Shown: piece by piece, positions 48,797-56,616 of the stretch | How the letters are laid out: every line of letters begins with the position of its first letter | Numbering within the stretch: the first letter of the stretch is position 1 | Source: Bacteroidales bacterium | GTDB lineage: Bacteria; Bacteroidota; Bacteroidia; Bacteroidales; P3 | Length of the DNA stretch: 64,000 nt | NCBI GenBank assembly: GCA_017469625.1 | Contig: JAFUGA010000019.1 | Location: 42,470 to 106,469, forward strand | Direction of reading: 5' to 3' | Translations under genes and position numbers: made by a program | The notes under the pieces: generated by a model | Seen by the model: the letters and a program-made list of their open reading frames with translations, nothing else | What the model was told of the DNA's origin: nothing | Databases searched by the model: none

Positions 48797-49216
48797 TTAT
48801 TTCATTTCTTTCCCTCTTAAATTAAGGTAAACAACTTTACCGTCTTTATAACACTTATAATATTCAGGATATTTTTCTATTTTATCCCATTCTGCCTTAA
48901 TCACTATATATTCGTCCACAATAAACCAACTATTTTTTTGATGTACATAGAAAATACCGACTTTACCATCTTTCACAAACCATAGGTGTTTCTTCCCATA
49001 TCCACCAGGATTTTCGCAATAATCGGGAGTAATTGATTTAAATAGTGATTTTGGAAATGAATACCCTTTATCTTCATAATTTTCATAAGACATCAAGTTC
49101 ATTTCAGGATGTCTTAAACTATATGGTAATGTAGTATCTAATTCACTACCACAATTACCACAAAAACGAGCCTCGTCTCTATTTTTCGCTCCACAATTTT
49201 CACAAATCTTAGTCAT
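48797..49216 (-). CDS. Zinc-ribbon protein with WG-like C-terminus
   Basis: This 139-residue soluble protein has the shared zinc ribbon (CENCGAKNRDEARFCGNCG, cysteines at 5, 8, 18 and 21). A domain follows with KKHLWFVKDGKVGIFYV and EWDKIEKYPEYYKCYKDGKV; the DGKVGI pattern recalls WG/KWG beta-repeat proteins. The first 20 codons also match the neighbours at DNA level. The ATG overlaps the stop of the upstream membrane-protein gene by 4 nt, showing translational coupling. It may be a soluble adaptor that binds zinc; function unknown. Confidence 0.7.
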   Translation of the reverse strand: MTKICENCGAKNRDEARFCGNCGSELDTTLPYSLRHPEMNLMSYENYEDKGYSFPKSLFKSITPDYCENPGGYGKKHLWFVKDGKVGIFYVHQKNSWFIVDEYIVIKAEWDKIEKYPEYYKCYKDGKVVYLNLRGKEMK

Positions 49217-50346
49217 AATTTTAATTTATTTATTTCATATTTTTTTCTTGCTTCTATTATATCTGTATATTGGTTATATATTGACAATAAATAATGTATT
49301 TCCCTTACTCTTTGATAATGAATATATTTAATTACACATCTTTTTATATAGAGAATCAAAAACAACATTAATATTGGACAAAGTATAGTTAAATGGTGTC
49401 TAAAAAACATTAAATAGCAATACTCTTGTTCTGTCTTAAAATCTGTATATGTTACAGATAAAATAATAAAAAAAGAAATTATAGTTATAAAAATCAATGG
49501 ATTTGTTATATGATATGTTGAAGATGACATTCTTATCTGAGATTCATTTTTATTTATTATCGGATAAGATTCTGGTGCAAATAGCTGAACATCTAATTTG
49601 ATTTTATTTATTTTATTTTTTGTTCTACTACCATCGGTATTCCATTCTATATCTTTTGTCATTAAGTCATCTTCATGTCTTCTTTTTAGAAATTTTTTAT
49701 AACATTCGTAAGGAAATTCACTATACTGTGGAGAGGAACAGCCTAATTTAGTTTGACTCTTGAGAACACAATAATAAATAATAAGTTCTTTTTCTTCTGA
49801 AGGTTTATCTTCAAAAGAAAAAAGCAAATCTTTGTTAAGTTCTCTTCTATAAAAATTTAGAATATCATTTTTTTTAGTTAACGAAATTGTTTTGTCAAAA
49901 ACTATATTATCTATTATAGATATTAAAGAATAACCTACCCTTTCTTTTACTTTGTCATAATATTCATATTCTTGTAAAAGAAATAATTCTTCTAATATTA
50001 GATTTTTGATATCTTCTCCTTTATTTAACCTATCTATAGTAATTTTGACTATATTTTCTTTTGTCTGTTTTTCTAAACATTTTGTGTCTGGAACTTTTAT
50101 ATCTGAACGATAAAAAATATGTCCAATTACATAGGAAAGTATAAGAGAAACTATCAATAAAAACCACCAAAAAGCATCTGTTAGTTTTATATTTATAGTT
50201 TCCTTTGAAAATCCATTAAACAACAATGGAATGATTAGACTAATTATTATAGTGATAATAAATAGAAATCCCGGAATGAGAGCTCCTATTATATCAACCA
50301 TCCACTCATTTAAAAGTTTTGTTCCATATTTATAATTATCACTCAT
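49213..50346 (-). CDS. Four-pass membrane protein
   Basis: This 377-residue protein has two membrane helices near the N-terminus (about 14-41 and 54-72), a 200-residue soluble domain rich in Lys and Glu, and two more helices (about 278-298 and 313-331). A basic helical tail ends RKKYEINKLKL. No enzyme motif is recognised. It sits between the zinc-ribbon kinase gene (17-nt gap) and the zinc-ribbon cassette genes (4-nt overlap), so it is a likely membrane platform for the system. The split 2+2 helix layout with a large cytoplasmic insertion is unusual. Confidence 0.7.
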   Translation of the reverse strand: MSDNYKYGTKLLNEWMVDIIGALIPGFLFIITIIISLIIPLLFNGFSKETINIKLTDAFWWFLLIVSLILSYVIGHIFYRSDIKVPDTKCLEKQTKENIVKITIDRLNKGEDIKNLILEELFLLQEYEYYDKVKERVGYSLISIIDNIVFDKTISLTKKNDILNFYRRELNKDLLFSFEDKPSEEKELIIYYCVLKSQTKLGCSSPQYSEFPYECYKKFLKRRHEDDLMTKDIEWNTDGSRTKNKINKIKLDVQLFAPESYPIINKNESQIRMSSSTYHITNPLIFITIISFFIILSVTYTDFKTEQEYCYLMFFRHHLTILCPILMLFLILYIKRCVIKYIHYQRVREIHYLLSIYNQYTDIIEARKKYEINKLKL

Positions 50347-50363
50347 AACTTTTTTTCATTTTT

Positions 50364-51389
50364 TTAGTATTGGTAGTAATCACATTGGTCGCAATAATTC
50401 TTCTCTGTTTCTGTCAGCTTGTGTCCACAATGAATGCAATATCTATTAGTATTACTCTTCTCTACTATATTGTGAAACTTTGAAGGGGATTGTCTTTCAA
50501 TTAACGTCCAAAATGGTTCTAATTCATTTATATCTTTTTTCTGTAAGTATAAATCTAAAATAGATAAAAGTTTATTCAAAGATTCATTATTTAATGACTT
50601 TATATCATTATAAATTTTAGAATTTTTTAGGTCTGAAAAATCTTTTACTGTAAATAAAAAACTCTCAGTATCCTTAGAATCTAAATGATACGTTTTAGCA
50701 AATTCTGGTTTTTCCGAAATAACCAATATTCCTAAGTATATTATCAATTCAGAAAAATAATCTAATTTTTCATTTGAATACTTATTTCTAAAACGAGCAG
50801 GGTGTTGGTAGAATGGTAATCCATGCACTATATCTTCATATCCATCTAATGCAGGAGAATAAAAAGAATCATAATCAATAAAATGTATCTTACCTGTATG
50901 TTCAACAAGAATATTGCCATGTTGTAAATCCCCATGTGCAATTTTCTTGTTATACATATCTTTGCAAATATTTAAAAAATGTTCTGACAACCGTAACAAT
51001 GAATTTTTTGAAAAAGAATTGTTGTACACATATTTCAACAAATTATCTCCCGCAATCCATTCAGTTGTCAAAACAGGATGTTTTTCAGTATTGATTACTA
51101 TACCATATCTATCATAATTATATTTAGATAAATAGTCTACAGAAAATGATTTCAATACATTAGAAATAATATTCCACCTTGAACATAGATTCTCCACATA
51201 TCCACTTTCTTTATACCAACATCTAAAAGAGTATAATACACCATTTTTTCTATATTTAAACACAACAGCAAAATTTCCAGCCGACAACATAAGTTCACCC
51301 ATAGATGTTTTTTCAAAACAGTCTTTATTTATGGACTTATCACTTATACACCCAGCTAAAATTGCATTCTCTATATCACCTATACTCAT
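50364..51389 (-). CDS. Atypical protein kinase with C-terminal zinc ribbon (TerY-P triad kinase-like)
   Basis: This 341-residue kinase-like protein has the catalytic loop HGDLQHGNIL with H152, D154 and N159, and a metal-binding IDYD (D172) in place of DFG. A lysine is absent where the beta-3 VAIK motif should be; the segment reads YSFRCWYKE, with R56. The C-terminus (about 318-337) is a zinc ribbon, CIHCG and CDQC. A kinase with a C-terminal metal-binding ribbon next to PP2C and vWA genes is the TerY-P arrangement. It overlaps the upstream 82-residue gene by 4 nt. Substrates are unknown; zinc-linked sensing is inferred. Confidence 0.78.
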   Translation of the reverse strand: MSIGDIENAILAGCISDKSINKDCFEKTSMGELMLSAGNFAVVFKYRKNGVLYSFRCWYKESGYVENLCSRWNIISNVLKSFSVDYLSKYNYDRYGIVINTEKHPVLTTEWIAGDNLLKYVYNNSFSKNSLLRLSEHFLNICKDMYNKKIAHGDLQHGNILVEHTGKIHFIDYDSFYSPALDGYEDIVHGLPFYQHPARFRNKYSNEKLDYFSELIIYLGILVISEKPEFAKTYHLDSKDTESFLFTVKDFSDLKNSKIYNDIKSLNNESLNKLLSILDLYLQKKDINELEPFWTLIERQSPSKFHNIVEKSNTNRYCIHCGHKLTETEKNYCDQCDYYQY

Positions 51390-51634
51390 ATTTTTAGCTT
51401 GTTAATATAATCATCTAACTCTTCATCTGTAGGAACTGTTATATTGGTATGTATCTGAGTAGAAGGTTTTTTATTCAGATTAGTTATTAAATCTTCTATA
51501 TCATTATCGGTTAAAGTTTTTGTTTTATTATTATTTACTGTATTATCAGAAGTTGGTAATTGCTGTAGTCTTTTTATCACATCTTCCAATGGATCTTTTA
51601 AAACTTCTTCCAATGGTTTTAAATCCCCTATCAT
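51386..51634 (-). CDS. Small acidic protein between two kinases
   Basis: This 82-residue protein has no signal peptide or cysteines. The first half is proline- and leucine-containing (DLKPLEEVLKDPLEDVIKRL), followed by Asn/Thr-rich linkers and two acidic, similar segments, LTDNDIEDLITNLNKKP and PTDEELDDYINKLKI. It looks like two short helical motifs joined by a flexible linker. It is coupled on both sides, 1 nt from the upstream kinase stop and overlapping the next kinase by 4 nt, so an inhibitor, linker or substrate of the kinases is possible. This is inference. Confidence 0.65.
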   Translation of the reverse strand: MIGDLKPLEEVLKDPLEDVIKRLQQLPTSDNTVNNNKTKTLTDNDIEDLITNLNKKPSTQIHTNITVPTDEELDDYINKLKI

Positions 51635-51635
51635 T

Positions 51636-52493
51636 TCACTTTTTATAAATTATTAAAGTGTCCACCATTGGTTTTAAATTCTTAAATCTCCTCAATTCAT
51701 CAAAGATTGGAGTGTCACCTGTTTGTAAATCCTCCTGTGTAAATATCAAACAATCATCTGTAAATCTATTATACAGTGAGGTATCATATTTAAGAGCCTG
51801 TAAAGTTAAGTATATTACTAATTCTGAAAAATAATCAGATTTTTCTGATAAATATTCATTAGTAAATCTGGATTTGTGCTGATATGTAGGAAGTCCATGA
51901 ACAATCTCTTTTTCTCCTTCAAAATCTGGAATATAAATAGAATCATAATCTATCAAACAAAGTTCTCCATTTTGTTTCACTAAAATATTATCATGTTGTA
52001 AATCTCCATGCGAAATATGAAACTTATGCAAATCTGCCACCATTTTTGCAAAATTTACTGATAATTCTTCTATTTCTTCTGCATTTTTATGTGTTTCTAT
52101 GTAAGTTTTTAATGATACTCCATCTACCCAATTTAAAACCAAGATTGGATACAATTCTCCTTTGACTTCTATACCATTTTTATGAAAATTTAAATCTGTG
52201 AAATATGGTAAACCTACACTTTTTAAATAATTATCCAAATACTTGAACCTATCTAAAAATCTATCGTCAATCAAATTTGTATTAACATTACTATACCAAC
52301 AACGTATGGTATATAATTTTCCATCCATTTCATATTTATATGCTCTGCACCACCCACCTGATGATGCTACTATATCGTCTATTCCACAAGGAGATTTTTT
52401 ATAAAAAGGATGCCCTCCTTGTAAATAATCTACCTTTAAAGAATATGGCATATATTCCATAACGTTGTCGTATTCTGATACACTAGGCCACAT
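51636..52493 (-). CDS. Atypical protein kinase, second copy without zinc ribbon
   Basis: This 285-residue kinase-like protein is a paralogue of the 341-residue kinase. It has HGDLQHDNILV (H162, D164, N169), IDYDSIY (D182) for DFG, and YTIRCWYSN with R64 where the beta-3 lysine is expected. It also shares the HGLPTYQHKSRF activation segment and the SEKSDYFSELVIYL helix. It stops without a zinc ribbon. It lies 5 nt after the PP2C gene. The nonstandard ATP-site residue is the same in both copies, so this is a feature of the subfamily and not a broken gene. Confidence 0.77.
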   Translation of the reverse strand: MWPSVSEYDNVMEYMPYSLKVDYLQGGHPFYKKSPCGIDDIVASSGGWCRAYKYEMDGKLYTIRCWYSNVNTNLIDDRFLDRFKYLDNYLKSVGLPYFTDLNFHKNGIEVKGELYPILVLNWVDGVSLKTYIETHKNAEEIEELSVNFAKMVADLHKFHISHGDLQHDNILVKQNGELCLIDYDSIYIPDFEGEKEIVHGLPTYQHKSRFTNEYLSEKSDYFSELVIYLTLQALKYDTSLYNRFTDDCLIFTQEDLQTGDTPIFDELRRFKNLKPMVDTLIIYKK

Positions 52494-52498
52494 TTTGT

Positions 52499-53383
52499 TT
52501 ATACTCCTATATTTAATTGTTTATATATATCATTCCATTCATTCTTTATTTCCTCGTATGAATCTATAGTGCCACCTATTTTAGTTTCAAAATCTATGAA
52601 ATCATCTATATTATCTATAAAACATTCCTTAACATCTTGTTTTGCTATATTATTGATAATAACTAAAGTAGTATCGTCTATATGCAAAGTCTTATCTGCT
52701 CTATACCTATTCACAAATTGAGAAAATTTTTTATGGCTATTTATTTTCAAGACCTCTTTTATAATATCTATTTTATCTCTATTTTTCCATATAAATTCCG
52801 CCAATGCATCTGTAACAAGAAGTACTCTATCTCCCACTTCTATAGTACTTTGTATTTTTTGCATTTCACCACGAAAAACATTTTCTTTATTACTTATAAG
52901 CAAGTCTGGTCTATTACCAAAACCTTTTTTTTCTATGCTTTGTGGATAAATATTCTTGATTGTATAATCTTTGCCTATCACAAATAAGCAAGAATCTCCT
53001 ATAACATAACATTCTATTTTATTATTTTTCAAAAATTTTACTCCACAAAAAGTTGCATAACCATAACCATAACTACCTCCCGTATAAAATAATTCTTCTG
53101 CATAATCTACATAGGGGTCATTTTCCTTTTTACGGTATTCTAACTTATCTAAGACCTTTTGCCTCCAATCTATAGTTATACCTTTGATAGTTTCTGCATC
53201 CCAACTTTCTTTTTTCGTAAAATTATTGACTAATAAGTCTGCCCATAGACCTTGATATAAACCTCCCGATGTTGTTCCATCGGATATAGCGATAGATTTT
53301 GTGTCTGAATTGACACAAAATCTATCTTGACAAGAAGAAAATAGTTCTCCTTCTTTAGGTAGAATAAAACCTCTTATATCCAT
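52499..53383 (-). CDS. PP2C-family protein phosphatase
   Basis: This 294-residue protein is a metal-dependent Ser/Thr phosphatase. Metal ligands are in place: D20 in SCQDRF, D35 in AISDGT, D130 in VIGDS, D192 in LVTDALAEF, and D236-D237 in HIDDTTLVII. The second motif reads DGTTSGG in place of DGMGG. There is no membrane segment or sensory domain. It lies between the vWA protein (5-nt gap) and a kinase (5-nt gap), which is the gene order expected of the TerY-P triad. It probably reverses phosphorylation by the neighbouring kinases. Confidence 0.83.
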   Translation of the reverse strand: MDIRGFILPKEGELFSSCQDRFCVNSDTKSIAISDGTTSGGLYQGLWADLLVNNFTKKESWDAETIKGITIDWRQKVLDKLEYRKKENDPYVDYAEELFYTGGSYGYGYATFCGVKFLKNNKIECYVIGDSCLFVIGKDYTIKNIYPQSIEKKGFGNRPDLLISNKENVFRGEMQKIQSTIEVGDRVLLVTDALAEFIWKNRDKIDIIKEVLKINSHKKFSQFVNRYRADKTLHIDDTTLVIINNIAKQDVKECFIDNIDDFIDFETKIGGTIDSYEEIKNEWNDIYKQLNIGV

Positions 53384-53388
53384 AATAT

Positions 53389-54282
53389 TTACTTATTTTT
53401 AATTTCTAATGCACCTTCACCACCACGAGAACCAAAATCTATGAAATCTATGAATGAAACCTCATCTGGATTTATTACCAAACCCTTTGCAGCATCTTTC
53501 ACACCTGTAGACCTTCTTAAATGTGGTTCTGGTATTTTACTTGAAATATCAAACAAGAATCCTTTTCCTATATCCTCTGAACCTAAGGCTTTTTCATCAT
53601 TTGGATATAATATTTTTTCTCCTTCTCCTATATAAGCGTTGTATAATAACACATTTCCATCATCTGTTTCTATTGCTGTCAAATCTTTTGCACATCTTCT
53701 CGTTAAATCAATACTTGAAGAGAATACCTCAACTATATTTTCTTCTGTATAGTCTATTCCTTCAATAGGAAACTGTGGCCAACCATCTGAAATATTTATA
53801 ACTATTGGTGCAGGATTACTTGGTTGTGCTACTTCTTTCAATACACGTGTTGCTACAGCAAAAGCTTCCGCCATGCAAGTACATCCTTGTTCATCTTTAC
53901 CTATAGGTTTTGTCCAAATTCTCTGTTTCTTTTTAATTGTTACTAATCCTCCATTCCCATCTGGAACTTTTTGTTCTACCTCCACTACTTCCAATGGATT
54001 GTTAAACAAATCTGTTAATAGACCTGCTTTTTCTATTTTAACTTCATTAGAATAACTAATAATAACAATCCTTGTTCTATCCTTTACTTTTCCATCTTGT
54101 TGGTTTCTTTTAATAATTTCCTCTATCGTACGATTGATAACAGAGGCTACCATTTCACTTCTTGTTTGACCATTTTCTAATAGTTCATTCATGGAACCTG
54201 ATTTGTCTACTAAAAAAACTAAGATTCCACAATCTTTACCTCCATTGTTAGAGGAACTCCATTGTTTTGTGTACTTTTCCAT
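53389..54282 (-). CDS. vWA-domain protein, TerY-like (copy 1)
   Basis: This 297-residue protein has a von Willebrand A fold with a complete MIDAS metal site: DKSGS (D26, S28, S30), a Thr in GCTCMAEAF, and the Asp in INISDGW. This domain is typical of TerY, which pairs with PP2C and kinase genes. The C-terminal 80 residues (from about 215) differ from copy 2 and end in a Gly/Glu-rich tail with DFGSRGGEGALEIKNK. Two DNA blocks, 53835-53929 and 54122-54209, are nearly or fully identical to copy 2. It opens the vWA-PP2C-kinase part of the operon, 46 nt after a lipoprotein gene. Confidence 0.82.
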   Translation of the reverse strand: MEKYTKQWSSSNNGGKDCGILVFLVDKSGSMNELLENGQTRSEMVASVINRTIEEIIKRNQQDGKVKDRTRIVIISYSNEVKIEKAGLLTDLFNNPLEVVEVEQKVPDGNGGLVTIKKKQRIWTKPIGKDEQGCTCMAEAFAVATRVLKEVAQPSNPAPIVINISDGWPQFPIEGIDYTEENIVEVFSSSIDLTRRCAKDLTAIETDDGNVLLYNAYIGEGEKILYPNDEKALGSEDIGKGFLFDISSKIPEPHLRRSTGVKDAAKGLVINPDEVSFIDFIDFGSRGGEGALEIKNK

Positions 54283-54328
54283 TTTTTTTCTTTTTTTGGT
54301 TAAACTTTATTTTTTTATGTTACACTTT

Positions 54329-54664
54329 TTATTGGTTAATACCTTCACCATGACACTTACCACAATACACATATTGAATATTGCCATAATTATCTAATAT
54401 TGCATTACCGTATTCATCAGAAATATATAAAATTCCCCAACCATTACACATATCACACTTTTTTACATAAGATGAATAGATATATTCTCTTAGTTGATTG
54501 AATTTATGTACTCTATTCTGCATTTTGTAAAATCTGTATGCATCCGATTCTGTAACCGATTTATACAACCTCTCTACATCTTTAATCTTAGGTTTGCAGG
54601 CAGTACATAAAAATATGGTACTACAAATGAATAAAATCTTTAATAACTTGATGTGTTTTTTCAT
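54329..54664 (-). CDS. Lipoprotein with DnaJ-like CxxCxGxG repeats
   Basis: This 111-residue protein has a signal peptide and lipobox CTAC (Cys23). A helical spacer is followed by two zinc-knuckle motifs, CDMCNGWG and CGKCHGEG, separated by a beta hairpin (DEYGNAILDNYGNIQYVY). This CxxCxGxG pair is the pattern of half a DnaJ cysteine-rich domain and should bind one zinc. As a lipoprotein it would act outside the cytoplasm, unlike DnaJ. It lies between a 97-residue helical protein and vWA copy 1. Function is unknown. Confidence 0.72.
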   Translation of the reverse strand: MKKHIKLLKILFICSTIFLCTACKPKIKDVERLYKSVTESDAYRFYKMQNRVHKFNQLREYIYSSYVKKCDMCNGWGILYISDEYGNAILDNYGNIQYVYCGKCHGEGINQ

Positions 54665-54677
54665 TATCTTCTTATTA

Positions 54678-54971
54678 TTACTTGTTACTAAATACTTGTT
54701 TATAAATTTTTTCTATTCTTTTAAAGAAATTATCTAAATACTTTTCGTCAGCTTCAATTCCTTTTTCTTTAAGGTAATTTATTATTCCCGTTCTTTCTGC
54801 TATAATAGCAAATGAGCTTGCAACAAATGTAGCATCCGACAACATATGAAAAATATCTGTTGCACAATTGTAAATTTGAATATCAAACAAATCATCACAG
54901 TTATCAATTATTTCTTCTTGCAAACATTGTGATATTTCATCAATAATTCTTTCTTTTTGTTTACTTTCCAT
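54678..54971 (-). CDS. Small helical protein
   Basis: This 97-residue soluble protein is acidic and probably all helical (QKERIIDEISQCLQEEIIDN, EKYLDNFFKRIEKIYKQVFS). It has a short hydrophobic middle part with DATFVASSFAIIAERTGI. There is no signal peptide and I recognise no family. It starts 7 nt after the HELNH protein gene and is followed after 13 nt by the lipoprotein gene, so it is in the operon and may be a partner of the large upstream protein. Confidence 0.62.
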   Translation of the reverse strand: MESKQKERIIDEISQCLQEEIIDNCDDLFDIQIYNCATDIFHMLSDATFVASSFAIIAERTGIINYLKEKGIEADEKYLDNFFKRIEKIYKQVFSNK

Positions 54972-54978
54972 TGTTTTA

Positions 54979-56601
54979 TTATTTTATATTTTTGTATTCT
55001 TTATCCAACAGGTAATTATAGAACATACAATCTTCTGTATTACCATTGTTATTTCCTTGCATAAAATTTCCATAAGAAGTTCTTAATATATTTTTCTGCA
55101 TACCTTCTAATATTTCTCTAAATTTATAAAATTTTTCACAGTTCTTTTTTGCTTTAGAACATCCTATTTTATGCAAAGGACAATGAAAATAACCTTTAGT
55201 ATATGTTTTAACTATACTTTCTGAAAATAATCTAAAAAGACACTCTCTAATCATTGCATCGGAATTGTTTATAGACTTTTCTATTATATGGTCTGTATTT
55301 CCTTCCATTATTTCATATTTTTTAATATTTTCAGCAAAAAAGATTGTATAAAAATCTTTAGGTTTTGAGGGAATATGAATTGATGAAATATATCTATGTA
55401 TGTTAACTCCCATTTTATTAACAATGATAATAGGAGACTGTATATATTTCATAATTTGTTCTAATGGTGGTAATTGGACAAAACTTTTATAATTTTCATC
55501 TCTTGCTCTTATTGCTGTCCATTGATAGTGAGGAACAGACTCTCCACCTCTAATTGCTCTCCCAAATAAATATGTTCCCATACTTCTAAATACTACATCA
55601 TAAGTTGGCCAATTATTTTGTTCTGCACACCAATTGTAAAAAGTCTTGAAAAAATCTTCTCCCTCTTTTTTCTCTGGAATAGATTTAAAATGGTTTATAT
55701 TCTTCAATATTTTATAAAATCTATGTACAGGTGAAAATGTTTCTATATCATAATCCTTATTCTCTAAAGATGTTCTAATAAAATCAAAACTCGGTATATT
55801 CAGTGCTGTTTCCAGTATCAATCTCTCTAAAGAATGTACTATCGCTCCTATAGACTGTCTATAATTGTATGGAATATAGTTCTCACAATATTGCAAATAT
55901 TTTATATAGTAATCGTCATTCCAATTTGATATTAACATTATTGTACCAACTATTCTATACATATCTTTTAGGAATGTAGTAGATGGAACATCTTCCCTTG
56001 TGCATATTTTTCCATTTTTAAATACTATAGGGTAGACTTTTTGTTTATATACTATATCGTGTAACTCATCTACAGATTTACCTTCGCTATTATATGAATA
56101 AAAATCCATATAAGATTTTTGATAAGCATAATATTCTAAGAGGTATTGTATAGATATAGATAATTTAGATTGTATTCCTATAGCATTACATAGTTCTTCA
56201 TCTAAATCTTCTATTTCATATTTATTTACAAATATGAATTTATGAATATTATATATCTTATAATATTCATCTAATAAATTTTTCAGTTCTGTGTTATTGT
56301 TTGCTATACTATAATTATATTCTTTATTAGCATCAATAGGATATTTCAAACAATCATAATTTGATAAATATTTTGTAAAAGCAGAAAGATAATCTCTAAT
56401 CTCTCCTTCTGTAATACAAGCATTCAATAATAAATTCTGTATATAATGATTCAATTCATGATTCATCATTATAGCCTCTTCCTTGCATTCATAATTAAGA
56501 ATATTATACATATCTATTTTATTACCATCTGCTGGTAGATATGTTTCCATAATATTATCTGTATCTTCTATATAAAACGCATTTTTTATGTATTTCGCCA
56601 T
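54979..56601 (-). CDS. Large protein with HExxH motif and Cys/His cluster
   Basis: This 540-residue protein has no signal peptide and I know no family for it. Near the N-terminus it has HELNH at residues 48-52, flanked by EEAIMM and YIQNLL, a metalloprotease-like HExxH on a helix. Near the end (about 490-510) is a Cys/His cluster, FHCPLHKIGCSKAKKNC, likely to bind zinc. The remainder is helical with many aromatic residues. A third zinc ligand for the HExxH site cannot be pinned down by eye. It follows vWA copy 2 by 15 nt. A protease acting in the same pathway as the vWA proteins is a reasonable inference. Confidence 0.65.
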   Translation of the reverse strand: MAKYIKNAFYIEDTDNIMETYLPADGNKIDMYNILNYECKEEAIMMNHELNHYIQNLLLNACITEGEIRDYLSAFTKYLSNYDCLKYPIDANKEYNYSIANNNTELKNLLDEYYKIYNIHKFIFVNKYEIEDLDEELCNAIGIQSKLSISIQYLLEYYAYQKSYMDFYSYNSEGKSVDELHDIVYKQKVYPIVFKNGKICTREDVPSTTFLKDMYRIVGTIMLISNWNDDYYIKYLQYCENYIPYNYRQSIGAIVHSLERLILETALNIPSFDFIRTSLENKDYDIETFSPVHRFYKILKNINHFKSIPEKKEGEDFFKTFYNWCAEQNNWPTYDVVFRSMGTYLFGRAIRGGESVPHYQWTAIRARDENYKSFVQLPPLEQIMKYIQSPIIIVNKMGVNIHRYISSIHIPSKPKDFYTIFFAENIKKYEIMEGNTDHIIEKSINNSDAMIRECLFRLFSESIVKTYTKGYFHCPLHKIGCSKAKKNCEKFYKFREILEGMQKNILRTSYGNFMQGNNNGNTEDCMFYNYLLDKEYKNIK

Positions 56602-56616
56602 TTTAGTATTTTTTTG

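Noticed and set aside
50364..52493. Calling the kinases pseudokinases
   Set aside because: Both keep the catalytic HGD and N residues and a metal-binding Asp. The shared Arg in place of Lys looks like a subfamily trait, not loss of function.
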